This document shows positions 11,765 through 23,124 of a stretch of 64,000 nt of DNA, one piece after another. A program made the position numbers and the translations under genes. Position 1 is the first letter of the stretch. Every line of letters begins with the position of its first letter. The DNA is from Castor canadensis (lineage: Eukaryota; Chordata; Mammalia; Rodentia; Castoridae). Below the pieces are notes generated by a model. That model was not told where the DNA came from and ran no database searches. It was given only the letters and a program-made list of their open reading frames with translations. Location of the stretch: the NCBI RefSeq assembly GCF_047511655.1, contig NC_133401.1, positions 12,246,001 through 12,310,000 on the forward strand, written 5' to 3'.

Positions 11765-12640
11765 TAGGAAGCCTTAGGTTAGAATAAGGACCCAGGCTTA
11801 GTGCCAGATGACCCAGTATGGCAGGAGCAAGGTCCTCCTGTTAGGGAAGTTCATGGTGGCATATTGCCAATTTTAGGAATGAACAGGTTGCACTTTGTGA
11901 AACCCATCATATGGGATCAAAGGAGTGTGGGGAAAGGCTGGGTCTGATAGCTTTGACTTTTAGTCTCAGAGAAAGCATTGCTTTTGTCTCACTCCAGTGC
12001 ATGTGGGGTGACTCAGCTACTCCCCTCCCTAGATCAGGATCTTTGGTGGTAGCATGTGGCTTGCTTAGCTTTGCAAGAAAGACACTGGTTTCACATTGTA
12101 ATATAAGAGAAAGACAGGCAGGCAGATGTGGACATACATCTGCACATATTGGGCAATATGGTCCAGTCCTTGCTGGGTCAGGTAGCATGGAGGCACAAAG
12201 AGATAATGGAGAGATACACCACTCTCTTGGACTTCAATACACTGGACTCATCTCTGTGTTCCTAAAGTTCAGATGCTAGAGAAGGATCATAGATACAAAA
12301 AAGGAGTGTGAGATGGAAGGAGGGATGAGAGAAGGAGGGAGGGGAAGACAGAGAGACAGAGAGAGAGAAAAACACAGAAGGAGAGAGCCACAAGGGGGCC
12401 AAAATTAGGCACCCATACAGCGAGACACAGCAGTGGATGACAGGGAGAGAAGTGTCCAGCTTAGTAAGAAAGACAAAGGAGTCCAAGGAGATGGACCTCT
12501 CAGTGGCTAAGTTTGGACATCCCCAGATCATGGTCTCACTGCCTCTCTACTCTTGTTCTACCTCTTGATTCTGAGTCTTCCCTATTATGACTTATTTATT
12601 CCCTTTCTCTGCTCTTCTCATCAACTGTGTGCCTGTGGTT
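11765..12640. other. Apparently unique DNA without a recognisable gene
   Basis: No exon, splice pattern or known repeat was recognised here. A purine-rich stretch of GA and GGGA runs lies at 12298-12377. Open frames on both strands (up to 122 codons) show no family resemblance and no codon-level signature. Confidence 0.5.
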
Positions 12641-12756
12641 GGTTCAGAAAATGAGAAATGAAGGAAAAACTCACTGAACACATAGACACAGACAAACACA
12701 CATGAAAAAAATATTCAACATTTTTAGTCATTGGGGAATTACAAATCGAAACTGTT

Positions 12757-12858
12757 GAGGCCTGGGTGAGTGGCTGAACTGGTAGACATCTGCCTAGGCT
12801 CTGAGTTCACACAAGGCCATGAGTTTGAAACCAAGTATCACTCCCCCAAAAGAAAAAC
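12757..12858 (+). mobile_element. ID-like tRNA-derived SINE
   Basis: The pattern GAGTGGCTGAACTGGTAGA, CTGCCTAGGCTCTGAG and CAAGTATCACTCCCCCAAAAG matches the tRNA-derived half of the SINE family recurring in this window. It inserted into the old L1 3' end. Confidence 0.75.
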
Positions 12859-13030
12859 TGTATTGAGATAATACCTCACTCCAGTCAGAATGGAAACAAA
12901 CAAAAATGCTGTAAGGATATGGGGGCGGGGGAAGTGAGGAAAGAACACTTAAACACTGTTGGTAGGAATGTAAATTAGTGCAGCCAATATGGAACTCAGT
13001 ATGCAGATTCCTTAAAAAAAATAAAAATAA

Positions 13031-13216
13031 GCTGAGTGCCAGTGGCTCATCCCTGCAATCCTAGCTACTTTGGAGGCTGAGATCAGGAAGATTGTTGTTC
13101 AAGGCCAGTACTTTGAAAGACCCTTTCTTCAACATAACCAGAGCAAAATGGCCCTGAGATGTAGCTTGCTTTGCAAGCATGAAGCCCTGAATTCAAACCC
13201 CATCCCCACCAAAAAT
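13031..13216 (+). mobile_element. Composite SINE (B1-like left half, ID-like right half)
   Basis: The left half reads GCTGAGTGCCAGTGGCTCAT, then CAATCCTAGCTACTTTGGAGGCTGAGATCAGGA; the right half has CCCTGAGATGTAGCTTGCTTTGCAAGCATGAAGCCCTGAATTCAAACCCCATCCCCACCAAAA, reduced in length. It sits inside the old L1 at 12641-13738. Confidence 0.8.
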
Positions 13217-13740
13217 ATTTAAAAAAGAGCTACCACATGATCCTGTTACATTACTTCTGGGCATGTAGCCAAAAGAATCAAAGTCAACATAAAATAGAGG
13301 TACCTGCACACCCATGTTTACTCAGGCACAATTCACAACAGTAAGGTTATGAAACCAACTTAGTTGCCCAGTAGCTAACTAATAGATAAGGAAAACATTA
13401 TATGTACACATACAAATATATAATAATGCAGTTTTGTTCACCCATAAAGAAGAAGTAAATCATGTCATTTGCAGGAAAATGGATAAACTGGAGATCATCA
13501 TGTTAAGTAAAATAAGCTAGACTCAGAATGACAAACATCACACATTTTTTCTCATATGTGGAATCTAAGGAGAGAAAAAAGTACATGAAATTAAAGAGGG
13601 AATATTAAGGATGTGGAAGGGGAAAAGGAAGGTGAGGGAAGAGGATAACTGAGGGGGGCAGTGAATATGATCAAAGTACATTATATGCCTGTTTGGAAAT
13701 GTCATAACAAAAACCTGTCGATTGCGCAATGAAAACTAAA

Positions 13741-14160
13741 TCAAAACTAGGAACAACCACAAAATGGAGAGCACATAAATAGAAATGGCTTTTAATACAA
13801 GGACAGCTGACAGTGATCCCTACAAGATGGGGAACAAAAGAGCGGGCCTTGTAACTGCCTCTGATTATGGCCTAAGGAGGGTTTTTAGGCTGCAGTGCAA
13901 GAAGGAGGATTAAGGTGGAGCCCAACTTGACTCCTGAGCTTGAAAGAAAGCTTGGAGAGCCTGAGGGGTCAAGGGCAACCAGAATTCATAGGACAGAGTG
14001 CAAGTTAGGGGCCACACAGAAAGGTAATATGTGAGATCTTCATATGGTCCCCCAAGAGTGCTTAGCTCAACACTGATCAGTGCATACACATGAGGAAGTT
14101 ACTGCTGGCCAGAGAAAGAACCACCTGAAGGCATTAGAAGACAGAGTGTTTGTTGCCCAC
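13741..14160. other. Unassigned interspersed sequence, possibly LTR-derived
   Basis: No gene. A TTTTAATACAAGGACAGCTGACAG stretch and a GGCCTAAGGAGGGTTTTTAGGC motif recall the antisense end of an endogenous-retrovirus LTR, but I could not match a family. Treat as unknown. Confidence 0.3.
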
Positions 14161-14164
14161 ACAT

Positions 14165-14831
14165 AGCCAGGAATAATGCTGTTTTCACCAGTCAGAAGGA
14201 AAAATGTTCAACTTCACTGATCAGTTATCGCCTAGTGGTGGAGATAATTAGTTCTGCACTAAACACTTCTCAAAACTCACTAAACCTATATTGGAAACAA
14301 GACCTGAAAGGACAAATGTTTCCCAAGTGACTTACCTGTATACCATAATAAGAATATCTGTATGAATACAAATATCCAGCAGCCTACAAGACAAATTTCA
14401 CGATGCCAGGAACTCATTGAAAAATTATTAGGCACACAAAGAAGGTGAAAAACATAATGCAAGAAGAGGAGGGAAAAAAATCAATTGAAAACTGATATGG
14501 ATGTGAGAATTAGCAGAGAAAGACATTAAAACAGCTATAACTTTACTCCTTGTGTCCAAAGAGTGAAGTAGATACTTGAAAGATATGAAGAAAACCTCAA
14601 AGCAAACTTCTCTACAGATGAATATCACAGAATGAGAAGTGGAAACTACACTACATAGGATTCACAATAGATTAGACATTATGGAAGAAAAGATGAGTGA
14701 ACTTGATATCATAACAACAGAAAATATTCAAGGTGAAACTGAAAAGAAAATCAAAACAAAATGAACAAGGCACCAGTAACAACATCAAATGGCATCACAT
14801 ATGTATAATTAGAATCCCCAAAAGAAAAGAG
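14165..14831 (+). mobile_element. Ancient L1M-type ORF1/5' region fragment
   Basis: AT-rich plus-strand sequence resembling the ORF1-proximal part of ancient mammalian L1s: GGAAGAAAAGATGAGTGAACTTGA, then ACTGAAAAGAAAATCAAAAC and AATTAGAATCCCCAAAAGAAAAGAGAGG at its end. Interrupted by a SINE at 14833. Family level is by recall. Confidence 0.6.
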
Positions 14832-14832
14832 A

Positions 14833-14935
14833 GGACTGGTGGAGTGACATGGCTCAAGTGGTAGAGTGCCTGCCTAGCAAGCATGAGGCCCTGAGTTCAA
14901 TCTCTACTGTTGCCAAAAATAAAAAAAAAAACAGG
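14833..14935 (+). mobile_element. ID-like SINE, good copy
   Basis: A clear copy: ACTGGTGGAGTGACATGGCTC, AAGTGGTAGAGTGCCTGCC, TAGCAAGCATGAGGCCCTGA, GTTCAATCTCTACTGTTGCC and a poly(A) tail. It is the sense form of the antisense SINE at 45311-45411. The A-box/B-box-like tRNA heritage is visible (GAGTGGCTC..., GTTCAA). Confidence 0.9.
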
Positions 14936-15298
14936 AAAGAAAAAAAGTGGGGAAAGAAAATTAATAAGGCTGAAAAATTTCCTAATTTGAATTTGTTAGA
15001 AAAACAAGGAATCTCAAACAAGAGACATTAAAAAACCCCCGTACTAAGATGCACTCATAGTTGAATTACTCAAGACCAGTGTACAGAAATATAATACATC
15101 TTGACCAAGTTGGCTTCATCCCAGGGATTCAGGGATGTTTCAACATATGCAAATCATTAAATGTAATACTGCACATTAACAGAACAATGACAAAAACCAT
15201 ATGGTCATCTTAATAGATGCAAAAAAGCCTTCAATAAAATTCAATATCCTTTCACGATAAAAGCTCTGATGAAAGTAGGAATAGAAGCAATGTTCCTC
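14936..15298 (+). mobile_element. Old L1 fragment, ORF2 RT region, cut by L1-C
   Basis: From about 15062 the sequence encodes the RT block [20 protein letters not shown] followed by a degraded SIDAEKAF region with stops, ending at ATAGAAGCAATGTTCCTC where L1-C begins. The part before 15062 is AT-rich and poorly assignable. Confidence 0.7.
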
Positions 15299-16876
15299 GG
15301 AGAATTCCAAGATGGCGGCTAGAGGTAGGAAGCAGAAAGCGACCCTCCTGTAGTGAAATCTTGGAGAGACGCTGGAGACACACTTTGCAGGCATAATCAC
15401 CGAGAAAAGGCATAACTTTGACCCCTCCACATCTCCAGCCGGTGCAGAGAATCTCCACTTCACGTTAAACGGAGAAACAGGGAGGGCTCCCGGGGCCGCC
15501 AGTGGCCGGCGCCCATACGGCTTGGGAAGACGCGGAACAGGTGAGCTTCGCGGTACCGCGGTAACCCCACAGACAAGCCTGGGCCAGAGCAGCATAGCCC
15601 CCTGGACAGACTGACCTCCACCCGGGAAAAAAAAAAAGAGAAACTGAGTACTAAGCAATAAGAACAGTTAAGACACGCTGGAAGGAGGGTGGGGTGCCCT
15701 GAGCGCTGAAGATTGGGGGAAGGGAATCCTTCCCAGGATTGTAAATAAACAAGCCAGGCGGGCCGGAGAGCCTCTGGCGGGAGCGGGGCGCGCACCCAGC
15801 AACCAGGAGCAGGAAAACTTGTGAGAAGAGGGAAGACCCACTTCCCACGTGAACTGTAAACAATCATGGCGGCTGGCAGGAGCAGCAGCACCGCCCAGTA
15901 AGCAGGAGCAGGAAAGCTTCTGAAAGTGGCAGTGGGAGGAAAACTTCAGAGGAGAGGGGGGAAGACCCACCTCCCACATGAACTGTAAATAAACACGCAG
16001 GCCTGACAACACGTGGGCAGTGTCACCTTTTCCAGTGCTTGGAAAGGGGAAAGCCTGTAGCAGAGGCTCCCACACAGGAGAACTCTGAGTAAACAAAGCC
16101 TGTGGGACCAGGTGAGTGCTAGCTCACCCCAGAGATCTGCATAAATTACGCTGCCAGCTACAGGCTGAGAGCAGCAGGCAGGCAAGCCACAGCTGCAGAT
16201 ACCACTCTCAGAACTGTCTCCAGATGCTTTTTTTCTTTTTCTCCCTACCTTTGATGAGAGAACAACCGAATTACACCTGCAAGCCAAAAAACTTACTGAA
16301 ACTGTATTGCATTTGAACTGGGGACACTTGGTGGGGCTTTTTTTTTGTGTGTGTGCAGGTGTGTGAGTGTGTAGTTTTGTTCTACTTTATGCATCCCCTT
16401 TGATGAGACAACTACAGAACAACATCTGAGGCACCAACTCTAGGATTGGAGATTGAGATGGACATCCAAATTATTAAGACTGAAACTGCATTGCATATAA
16501 ACTTGGAAGTTTTTTGGTTTTTTTTTTATTTTCTATTTTCCATTTTATTTTAATTCATTTTTATATATAGATATTACTTTCATTTACTTATTTTTTTTTA
16601 TCTTTGATTTTCAATCCTCTCTCTGTCTCTCTACTGTCTGTTCAGCTTACTGTCGATTAGTACACTAACACTTCCTGTTTATACTTTGAAACTCTCTTGT
16701 CTGATACCTTGTTCTGCTTTCTCCCTCTTGTCTGTATATTTGTTTTCCCCTTTTCTGTAGCTTCTTGCTTTCCATCTCAGCTCACTCTTCCATTCTAAAT
16801 ATTACCATTGTTATTATTACAAGCTAGAAAATACTTAATTACACACAGTACAGGGACAGTAACAACACCAAGGACA
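15299..16876 (+). promoter_or_regulatory. L1-C 5'UTR with internal promoter
   Basis: The element opens with CCAAGATGGCGGC (15307-15319), the YY1-like site found near the 5' end of mammalian L1s, which directs transcription initiation. The first 800 bases are GC-rich with several CpGs. A duplicated unit with the order AGCAGGAAA..., GGGAAGACCCAC, TCCCAC-TGAACTGTAAA occurs at about 15805-15862 and again at 15903-15993. The downstream half (16320-16800) is AT-rich with poly-T and GT runs. Promoter activity is inferred from family knowledge. Confidence 0.8.
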
Positions 16877-18079
16877 ATGACGGGAAGACAGAAAAAACAG
16901 GGAAACCAGTTTCCCCACAGCAAAAAATTAGTACAGGAACCAGAGGGGAATGAAGAGAACAGAAACTCAGATCCAGACTCCAACAAAATGAAGACAAACT
17001 ATGCCAAAGGAACCAATGAAGCACACAAGAATAATTTAAAAGAAGACACACTACAGGTACTCAATGAGAATTTTATAGAGATGATACTGGATAGGGTCAA
17101 CCAAAATGTACAGGAGACACTCAAGAAATTCCAAGACAATAAAAATAGAGAATTTGAAAAAGCAAAAGAAGAAATAAAGGAAACGATAGAAGCACTGTAT
17201 AAACACCAAAGTGAAAGAGAGAACACAATGAATAAATGGATAAATGAACTCCGGACAAAAATAGACAACAATAAAGAAGAAAACTGCCAGGATATGGAAA
17301 ACCTCAGAAAAAAGAACGAAACAGAACTGCAAAACAAAACAGAAGGCCAACCCAGCAGAATAGAACACACAGAAGACAGAATCTCAGAACTTGAAGATGA
17401 AATGGTAATTAAAGGAAAAACTGAAGAACTGTTAATTAAACAACTCAAGGCCTGTGAAAAGAAAATGCAAGAACTCACTGACTCCATCAAAAGACCAAAC
17501 TTGAGAATCATGGGCATCGAAGAAGGAGAAGAGCTGAAAGTGAAGGGAATGCGTAATACATTCAACAAAATAATAACAGAAAATTTCCCAAAACTAGAGA
17601 AAGATATTCCCATACAAATGCAAGAGGCCTCCAGGACACCAAACAGACCAGATCAAAATAGAACTACTCCACGACATATCATCATTAAAACAAGAAGTTC
17701 AGAAACTAAGGAAAGAATATTGAAGGCTGTAAGGGAGAAAAAACAAGTAAAATACAAAGGTAAACCCATCAAAATCACAGCAGACTTCTCAACAGAAACA
17801 TTAAAAGCAAGAAGAGCGTGGAGTGAGATCTTCCGGGCACTGAATGAAAATAACTTCAACCCCAGGATACTCTACCCAGGAAAGCTATCATTCAAAATAG
17901 ATGGAGCAATAAAAGTCTTCCATGATAAGCAGGAACTAAAACAATATGTGACCACAAAGCTACCATTACAAAAGATTCTTCAAGGGATTCTGCACACAGA
18001 AAGTGACACCCAACTTAACCATGAAAAGGCAGGCAGCACCAAACCACAGGATAAGAAAAAGCAAGACAGTAGAAAGTAA
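16877..18079 (+). CDS. LINE-1 ORF1 protein, intact open frame (L1-C)
   Basis: L1 ORF1p coats L1 RNA as a trimer, acts as a nucleic-acid chaperone and is required for retrotransposition; it forms cytoplasmic ribonucleoprotein particles. The frame is open for 400 codons. I chose the ATG at 16877 (MTGRQKKQGN); the frame is open further upstream, but only with a TTG as first codon at 16808. A lysine/glutamate-rich coiled coil spans roughly residues 60-205, an RRM starts at about 206 (NLRIMGI at 208-214) and the C-terminal domain follows from about 295 (ARRAWSEIF, NNFNPRILYPGKLSFKIDGA). It has the same 1203-nt length as the damaged ORF1 of L1-B. It is the only L1 ORF in the window that is fully open; whether it is expressed cannot be judged from sequence. 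Confidence 0.93.
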   Translation: MTGRQKKQGNQFPHSKKLVQEPEGNEENRNSDPDSNKMKTNYAKGTNEAHKNNLKEDTLQVLNENFIEMILDRVNQNVQETLKKFQDNKNREFEKAKEEIKETIEALYKHQSERENTMNKWINELRTKIDNNKEENCQDMENLRKKNETELQNKTEGQPSRIEHTEDRISELEDEMVIKGKTEELLIKQLKACEKKMQELTDSIKRPNLRIMGIEEGEELKVKGMRNTFNKIITENFPKLEKDIPIQMQEASRTPNRPDQNRTTPRHIIIKTRSSETKERILKAVREKKQVKYKGKPIKITADFSTETLKARRAWSEIFRALNENNFNPRILYPGKLSFKIDGAIKVFHDKQELKQYVTTKLPLQKILQGILHTESDTQLNHEKAGSTKPQDKKKQDSRK

Positions 18080-18129
18080 CATCAAGTTAGGTACACACAA
18101 TCAAACCTTCAAACAACTAAGACAACTAA

Positions 18130-21100
18130 ATGGCAGGAATCACCACATACCTATCAGTACTAATGCTTAATGTTAATGGACTTAATTCACCCATCAAAAG
18201 ACACAGTTTGGCAAAATGGATTAAAAAAGAAGATCCAACAATTTGTTGCTTACAGGAGACTCATCTCACCGACAGAAATAAGCATATGCTTAGGATGAAA
18301 GGCTGAAAGAAGATTTACCAAGCCAATGGCCCCCGAAAACAGGCAGGAGTAGCAATACTTATCTCTGACAAAGTAGACTTCAAACCTACATTGATTAAGG
18401 GAGATAAAGAAGGACATTCCATACTAATAAAAGGGGAAATAGACCAAAAGGAAATAATAATCATCAATCTGTACGCACCCAATGTCAATATACCCAATTT
18501 CACCAAACATATCCTGAAAGACCTAAAAGGTATATAAACGCCAACACAGTGGTTGTGGGAGACTTTAACACTCCATTATCATTAATAGATAGGTCATGCA
18601 AACAAAAACTCAATAAAGAAATCCAAGATCCAAAATATGCAATAGATCAAGTGGACCTAGTAGATGTCTACAGAACATTTCATCCAACCTCTACACAATA
18701 TACATTCTTCTCAGCAGCCCATGGAACCCTCTCCAAAATAGATCATATCCTAGGGCACAAAGCAAGCCTCAGCAAATATAAGAAAATAGAAATAATGCCG
18801 TGCATACTATCTGACCACAATGTAGTAAAAGTAGAACTCAACAACAAAAGTAAAGACAAAAAACATGCAAACAGCTGCAAACTAAATAACTCATTACTTA
18901 ATGAAGAATGGATCATTAATGCAATAAAAGAGGAAATTAAAAAGTTCCTGGAAGTCAATGAAAATGAAAACACAACCTACCGGAACCTATGGGACACAGC
19001 TAAGGCAGTCTTGAGAGGAAAGTTTATAGCCATGAGCGCATATATTAAAAAGATTGAAAGATCCCAAATCAATGACCTAATGATACATCTCAAACTCCTA
19101 GAAAAACAAGAACAAGCAAATCCCAAAACAAATAGAAGGAGAGGAATAATAAAAATAAGAGCTGAAATCAATGAAATAGAAACCAAAAAAACCATACAAA
19201 GAATTAATGAAACAAAAAGTTGGTTCTTTGAAAAAATAAACAAGATTGTTAGACCCCTTGCAAACCTGACTAAAATGAGGAGAGAAAAAACCCAAATTAG
19301 TAGAATCAGGAATGCAAAAGGGGAGATAACAACAAACACCATGGAAGTCCAGGAAATCATCAGAGACTACTTTAAGAACCTATATTCAAATAAATTTGAA
19401 AATCTAAAAGAAACGGACAGATTTCTAGATACATATGATCATCCAAAACTGAACCAAGAGGAAATTAATCACCGGAATAGACCTATAACACAAAATGAAA
19501 TTGAAGCAGCAATCAAGAGTCTCCCCAAAAAGAAAAGTCCAGGACCTGATGGATTCTCTGCTGAATTCTATCAGACCTTTAAAGAAGAACTGATATCAAC
19601 CGTCCTTAAACTGTTCCATGAAATAGAAAGGGAAGGAAAACTGCCAAACACATTTTATGAAGCCAGTATTACACTTATCTCAAAACCAGGCAAAGACACC
19701 TCCAAAAAGGAGAACTATAGGCCCATCTCCTTAATGAACATTGATGCAAAAATCCTCAACAAAATAATGGCAAACCGAATTCAGCAACACAACAAAAAGA
19801 TTATTCACCACGACCAAGTAGGCTTCATCCCAGGGATGCAGGGGTGGTTCAACATACGAAAATCAATAAACGTAATAAACCACATTAACAGAAGCAAAGA
19901 CAAAAACCACTTGATCATCTCAATAGATGCAGAAAAAGCCTTTGATAAGACCCAACACCATTTCATGATAAAAGCTCTAAGAAAACTAGGAATAGAAGGA
20001 AAGTTCCTCAACATTATAAAAGCTATATATGACAAACCTTCAGCCAGCATTATACTTAATGGAGAAAAACTGAAACCATTCCCTCTAAAATCAAGAACCA
20101 GACAAGGATGCCCACTATCTCCACTCCTATTCAACATAGTACTGGAATTCCTAGCCAGAGCAATTAGGCAAGAAGAAGGAATAAAAGGAATACAAATAGG
20201 TAAAGAAACTGTCAAAATATCCCTATTTGCAGACGACATGATCCTATACCTTAAAGACCCAAAAAACTGTATTCAGAAGCTTCTAGACATCATCAGTAGC
20301 TATAGCAAGGTAGCAGGATCTAAAATCAACATAGAAAAATCATTAGCATTTCTATACACTAACAATGAGCAAACGGAAAAAGAATGTATGAAACAATTCC
20401 ATTTACCATAGCCTCAAAAAAAAATCAAATACCTAGGTGTAAACCTAACAAAAGATGTGAAAGACCTCTACAAGGAAAACTATACACTTCTGAAGAAAGA
20501 GATTGAGGACGACTATAGAAAGTGGAGAGATCTCCCATGGTCATGGATTGGTAGAATCAACATAGTAAAAATGTCGATACTCCCCAAAGTAATCTACACG
20601 TTTAATGCAATTCCCATCAAAATTCCAACGACATTCATTGAAGAGATTGAAAAATCTACTGTTAAATTTATATGGAAACACAAGAGGCCACGAATAGCCA
20701 AGGCAATACTCAGTCAAAAGAACAATGCAGGAGGTATCACAATACCTGACTTCAAATTATATTACAAAGCAATAACAATAATAACAGCATGGCACTGGCA
20801 CAAAAACAGACATGAAGACCAGTGGAACAGAATAGAGGACCCAGATATGAAGCCACACAACTATAACCAACTTATCTTTGACAAAGGAGCTAAAAATATA
20901 TGATGGAGAAATAGCAGCCTCTTCAACAAAAACTGCTGGGAAAACTGGTTAGCAGTCTGCAAAAAACTGAAACTAGATCCATGTATATCACCCTATACCA
21001 AGATTAACTCAAAATGGATCAAGGATCTTAATATCAGACCCCAAACTCTTAAGTTGATACAAGAAAGAGTAGGAAATACTCTGGAGTTAGTAGGTATAGG

Positions 21101-21947
21101 TAAGAACTTTCTCAATGAAACCCCAGCAGCACAGCAACTAAGAGATAGCATAGATAAATGGGACCTCATAAAACTAAAAAGCTTCTGTTCATCAAAAGAA
21201 ATGGTCTCTAAACTGAAGAGAACACCCACAGAGTGGGAGAAAATATTTGCCAACTATACATCAGACAAAAGACTGATAACCAGAATATACAGGGAACTTA
21301 AAAAACTAAATTCTCCCAAAACTAATGAACCAATAAAGAAATGGGCACGTGAACTAAACAGAACTTTCTCAAAAGAAGAAATTCAAATGGCCAAAAAACA
21401 CATGAAAAAATGCTCCCCATCTCTAGCCGTAAAGGAAATGCAAATTAAAACCACGCTAAGATTCCACCTCACCCCTGGTAGAATAGCCATCATCAGCAAC
21501 ACCACCAACAACAGGTGTTGGCGAGGATGCGGGGAAAAAGGAACTCTCTTATACTGTTGGTGGGAATATAGACTAGTACAACCACTCTGGAAAAAAATTT
21601 GGAGGCTACTTAAAAAGCTGGACATCGATCTTTTATTTGATCCAGCAATACCACTCTTGGGGATATACCCAAAAGACTGTTACTCCAGAGTCACCTGCAC
21701 ATCCATGTTTATTGTGGCACTATTCACAATAGCCAAGTTATGGAAACAGCCAAGATGCCCCAGCACTTATGAATGGATTAAGAAAATGTGGTATCTATAC
21801 ACAATGGAATTTTATGCAGCCATGAAGAAGAACAAAATGTTATCATTCGCTGGTAAATGGATGGAATTGGAGAACATCATTCTGAGTGAGGTTAGTCTGG
21901 CTCAAAAAACCAAAAATCGTACGTTCTCCCTCATATGTGGACATTAG
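18130..21947 (+). pseudogene. LINE-1 ORF2 (endonuclease-RT) of L1-C, lightly damaged
   Basis: ORF2p nicks target DNA and reverse-transcribes L1 RNA. From ATG 18130 the endonuclease begins (NVNGLN, CLQETHL), but codon 59 is a stop (18304-18306, tga for the tryptophan of the KGW motif). A one-base deletion near 18530 shifts frame before GDFNTPL. From 18549 the frame is open to 20411, covering SDHN, the PGPDGF template block, DQVGFIPG, and the catalytic FADD at 20226-20237. A paired -1/+1 shift around 20389-20422 creates a short garbled segment with a stop (20409-20411); another stop is at 20901-20903. The C-terminal cysteine motif near 21520-21560 has Tyr where His and the last Cys are usual. 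Not functional as one protein. Confidence 0.92.
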
Positions 21948-22440
21948 ATCATGGCAAACACAACAAGGGGATTGGACTATGAGCCCATGATAAAAGCGAG
22001 AGCACACAAGGGAGGGGTGAGGATAGGTAAGACACCTAAAAAACTAGCTAGCATTTGTTGCCCTTAACGTAGAGAAACTAAAGCAGATACCTTAAAAGCA
22101 ACTGAGGCCAATAGGAAAAGGGGAACAGGTACTAGATAAAAGGTTAGATCAAAAATAATTAACCTAGAAGGTAACACCCACCCACAGGAAATCAATGTGA
22201 GTCAATGCCCTGTATAGCTATCCTTATCTCAACCAGCAAAAACCCTTGTTCCTTCCTATTATTGCTTATACTCTCTCTACAACAAAATTAGAAATAAGGG
22301 CAAAATAGTTTCTGCTGGGTATTGAGGGGGGGAGCGGGAGAGGGTTGAGTGTGTGGTAAGGGAGGGGGTGGGGGCAGGGGGGAGAAATGAACCAAGCCTT
22401 GTATGCACATATGAATAATAAAAGAAAAATGAAAAAAAAA
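21948..22440 (+). other. L1-C 3'UTR, G-rich tract and poly(A) signal
   Basis: After the ORF2 stop the 3'UTR carries GTTGCCCTTAACG..., then a strongly G-rich block at 22326-22384 with several runs of three or more G, then GTATGCACATATGAATAATAAAAG (AATAAA 22417-22422) and an A-rich tail. The same order occurs in all recent copies here (54355-54892, 56486-56776, 40920-41032). Confidence 0.85.
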
Positions 22441-23045
22441 GAAGACTATCCAGGAAATGAAAGAGAAAATCAATAGATATGGAAACCCTGAAAAATAATC
22501 AATCTGAAATAAACAATTGAAAAATCTCAAATAAATATCACAATTGAAAGCTTGGCAAACAAAGTGGAATAACTTGAAAACAGAGTATTAGAAACAGAAG
22601 ACAAAGTAGAAGAATTAGAACAAACAGTAAAAGATCATGAAAGAATGCTAAGAAAATCTGAATGGAATATGTAATATATCTGGGACACCATGAATCATGG
22701 GTGTAGAAGAAGGAGAGGAGATACAAACTAAAGGCATTGACAACCTATTCAATAGAATAACAGCAGAGTACTTCCCTAACATTGAGAAAGAGAGTCTCAA
22801 AGTTGGGATTTCTCAACTCAAACTGTAAATGCAAGAAGGTCATAGAAAGAAATAACCTGGAGCCTGAATGAAAGCAACTTTAAACCTAGACTAGTCTACC
22901 CAACAAAACTATCCCTCTTAATTGAAGGAGAAACTAAAACCTTCCACAATAAGGAAAAACTAAAGGAACTACCAAGCTAGCACTACAGAAGATACTTAAA
23001 GGACTTTTCCATAAAGAAGAAAAACCTGGAGTGAGACAGCTAGAC
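22441..23045 (+). pseudogene. L1 ORF1 remnant of L1-D
   Basis: Fragments of ORF1p: coiled-coil text (KLGKQSGIT-like, then LENRVLETEDKVEELEQTVKD at about 22570-22635), then MGVEEGEEIQTKGIDNLFNRI (about 22700-22760) and SEWNESNFKPRLVYPTKLSLLIEGETKTF-like C-terminal sequence, split by frameshifts. A stretch is deleted around 22815-22840. Non-coding relic. Confidence 0.75.
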
Positions 23046-23124
23046 TGAAGAAGAATAAAACCTTTTGAGCAAGCACATCATTAAACAAGGAATAGGTAAA
23101 AATAAACAAAAGGGAAATAAAAAT

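Larger units (their letters stand above)
12641..13738 (+). mobile_element. Old L1 3' end (ORF2 C-terminus plus 3'UTR) broken by two SINEs
   Basis: Diverged plus-strand L1 3' sequence: text matching the ACATGAAAAAATGCTC-type ORF2 region, the ...CACTGTTGGTAGGAATGTAAATTAGT block (about 12953-12978), CACCCATGTTTACTC (about 13309-13323) and GGAAAATGGATAAACTGGAGATCATC (about 13474-13499), followed by a 3'UTR. It is interrupted by SINEs at 12757-12858 and 13031-13216. Heavily mutated and truncated at its 5' end. Confidence 0.75.
15299..22440 (+). mobile_element. Near full-length young LINE-1 (L1-C)
   Basis: The most complete L1 of the window, about 7.1 kb: GC-rich 5'UTR (15299-16876), ORF1 (16877-18079), a 50-base intergenic gap, ORF2 (18130-21947), a 3'UTR with a G-rich tract and AATAAA at 22417-22422, and an A-rich tail to 22440. 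It is inserted between an older L1 RT fragment (upstream) and ORF1 of old L1-D (downstream); no convincing target-site duplication is visible, so the insertion may have involved a deletion. Few lesions indicate recent insertion; ORF2 defects should make it non-autonomous. Confidence 0.95.

Noticed and set aside
14833..14935. tRNA gene
   Set aside because: A and B box-like elements are present, but there is no cloverleaf and a poly(A) tail follows; it is a tRNA-derived SINE found repeatedly in the window.
15176..16287. Several minus-strand frames of 113-160 codons in GC-rich sequence
   Set aside because: They are antisense to the L1-C 5'UTR; similar frames occur at 6-449 in L1-0 only because the sequence is shared.
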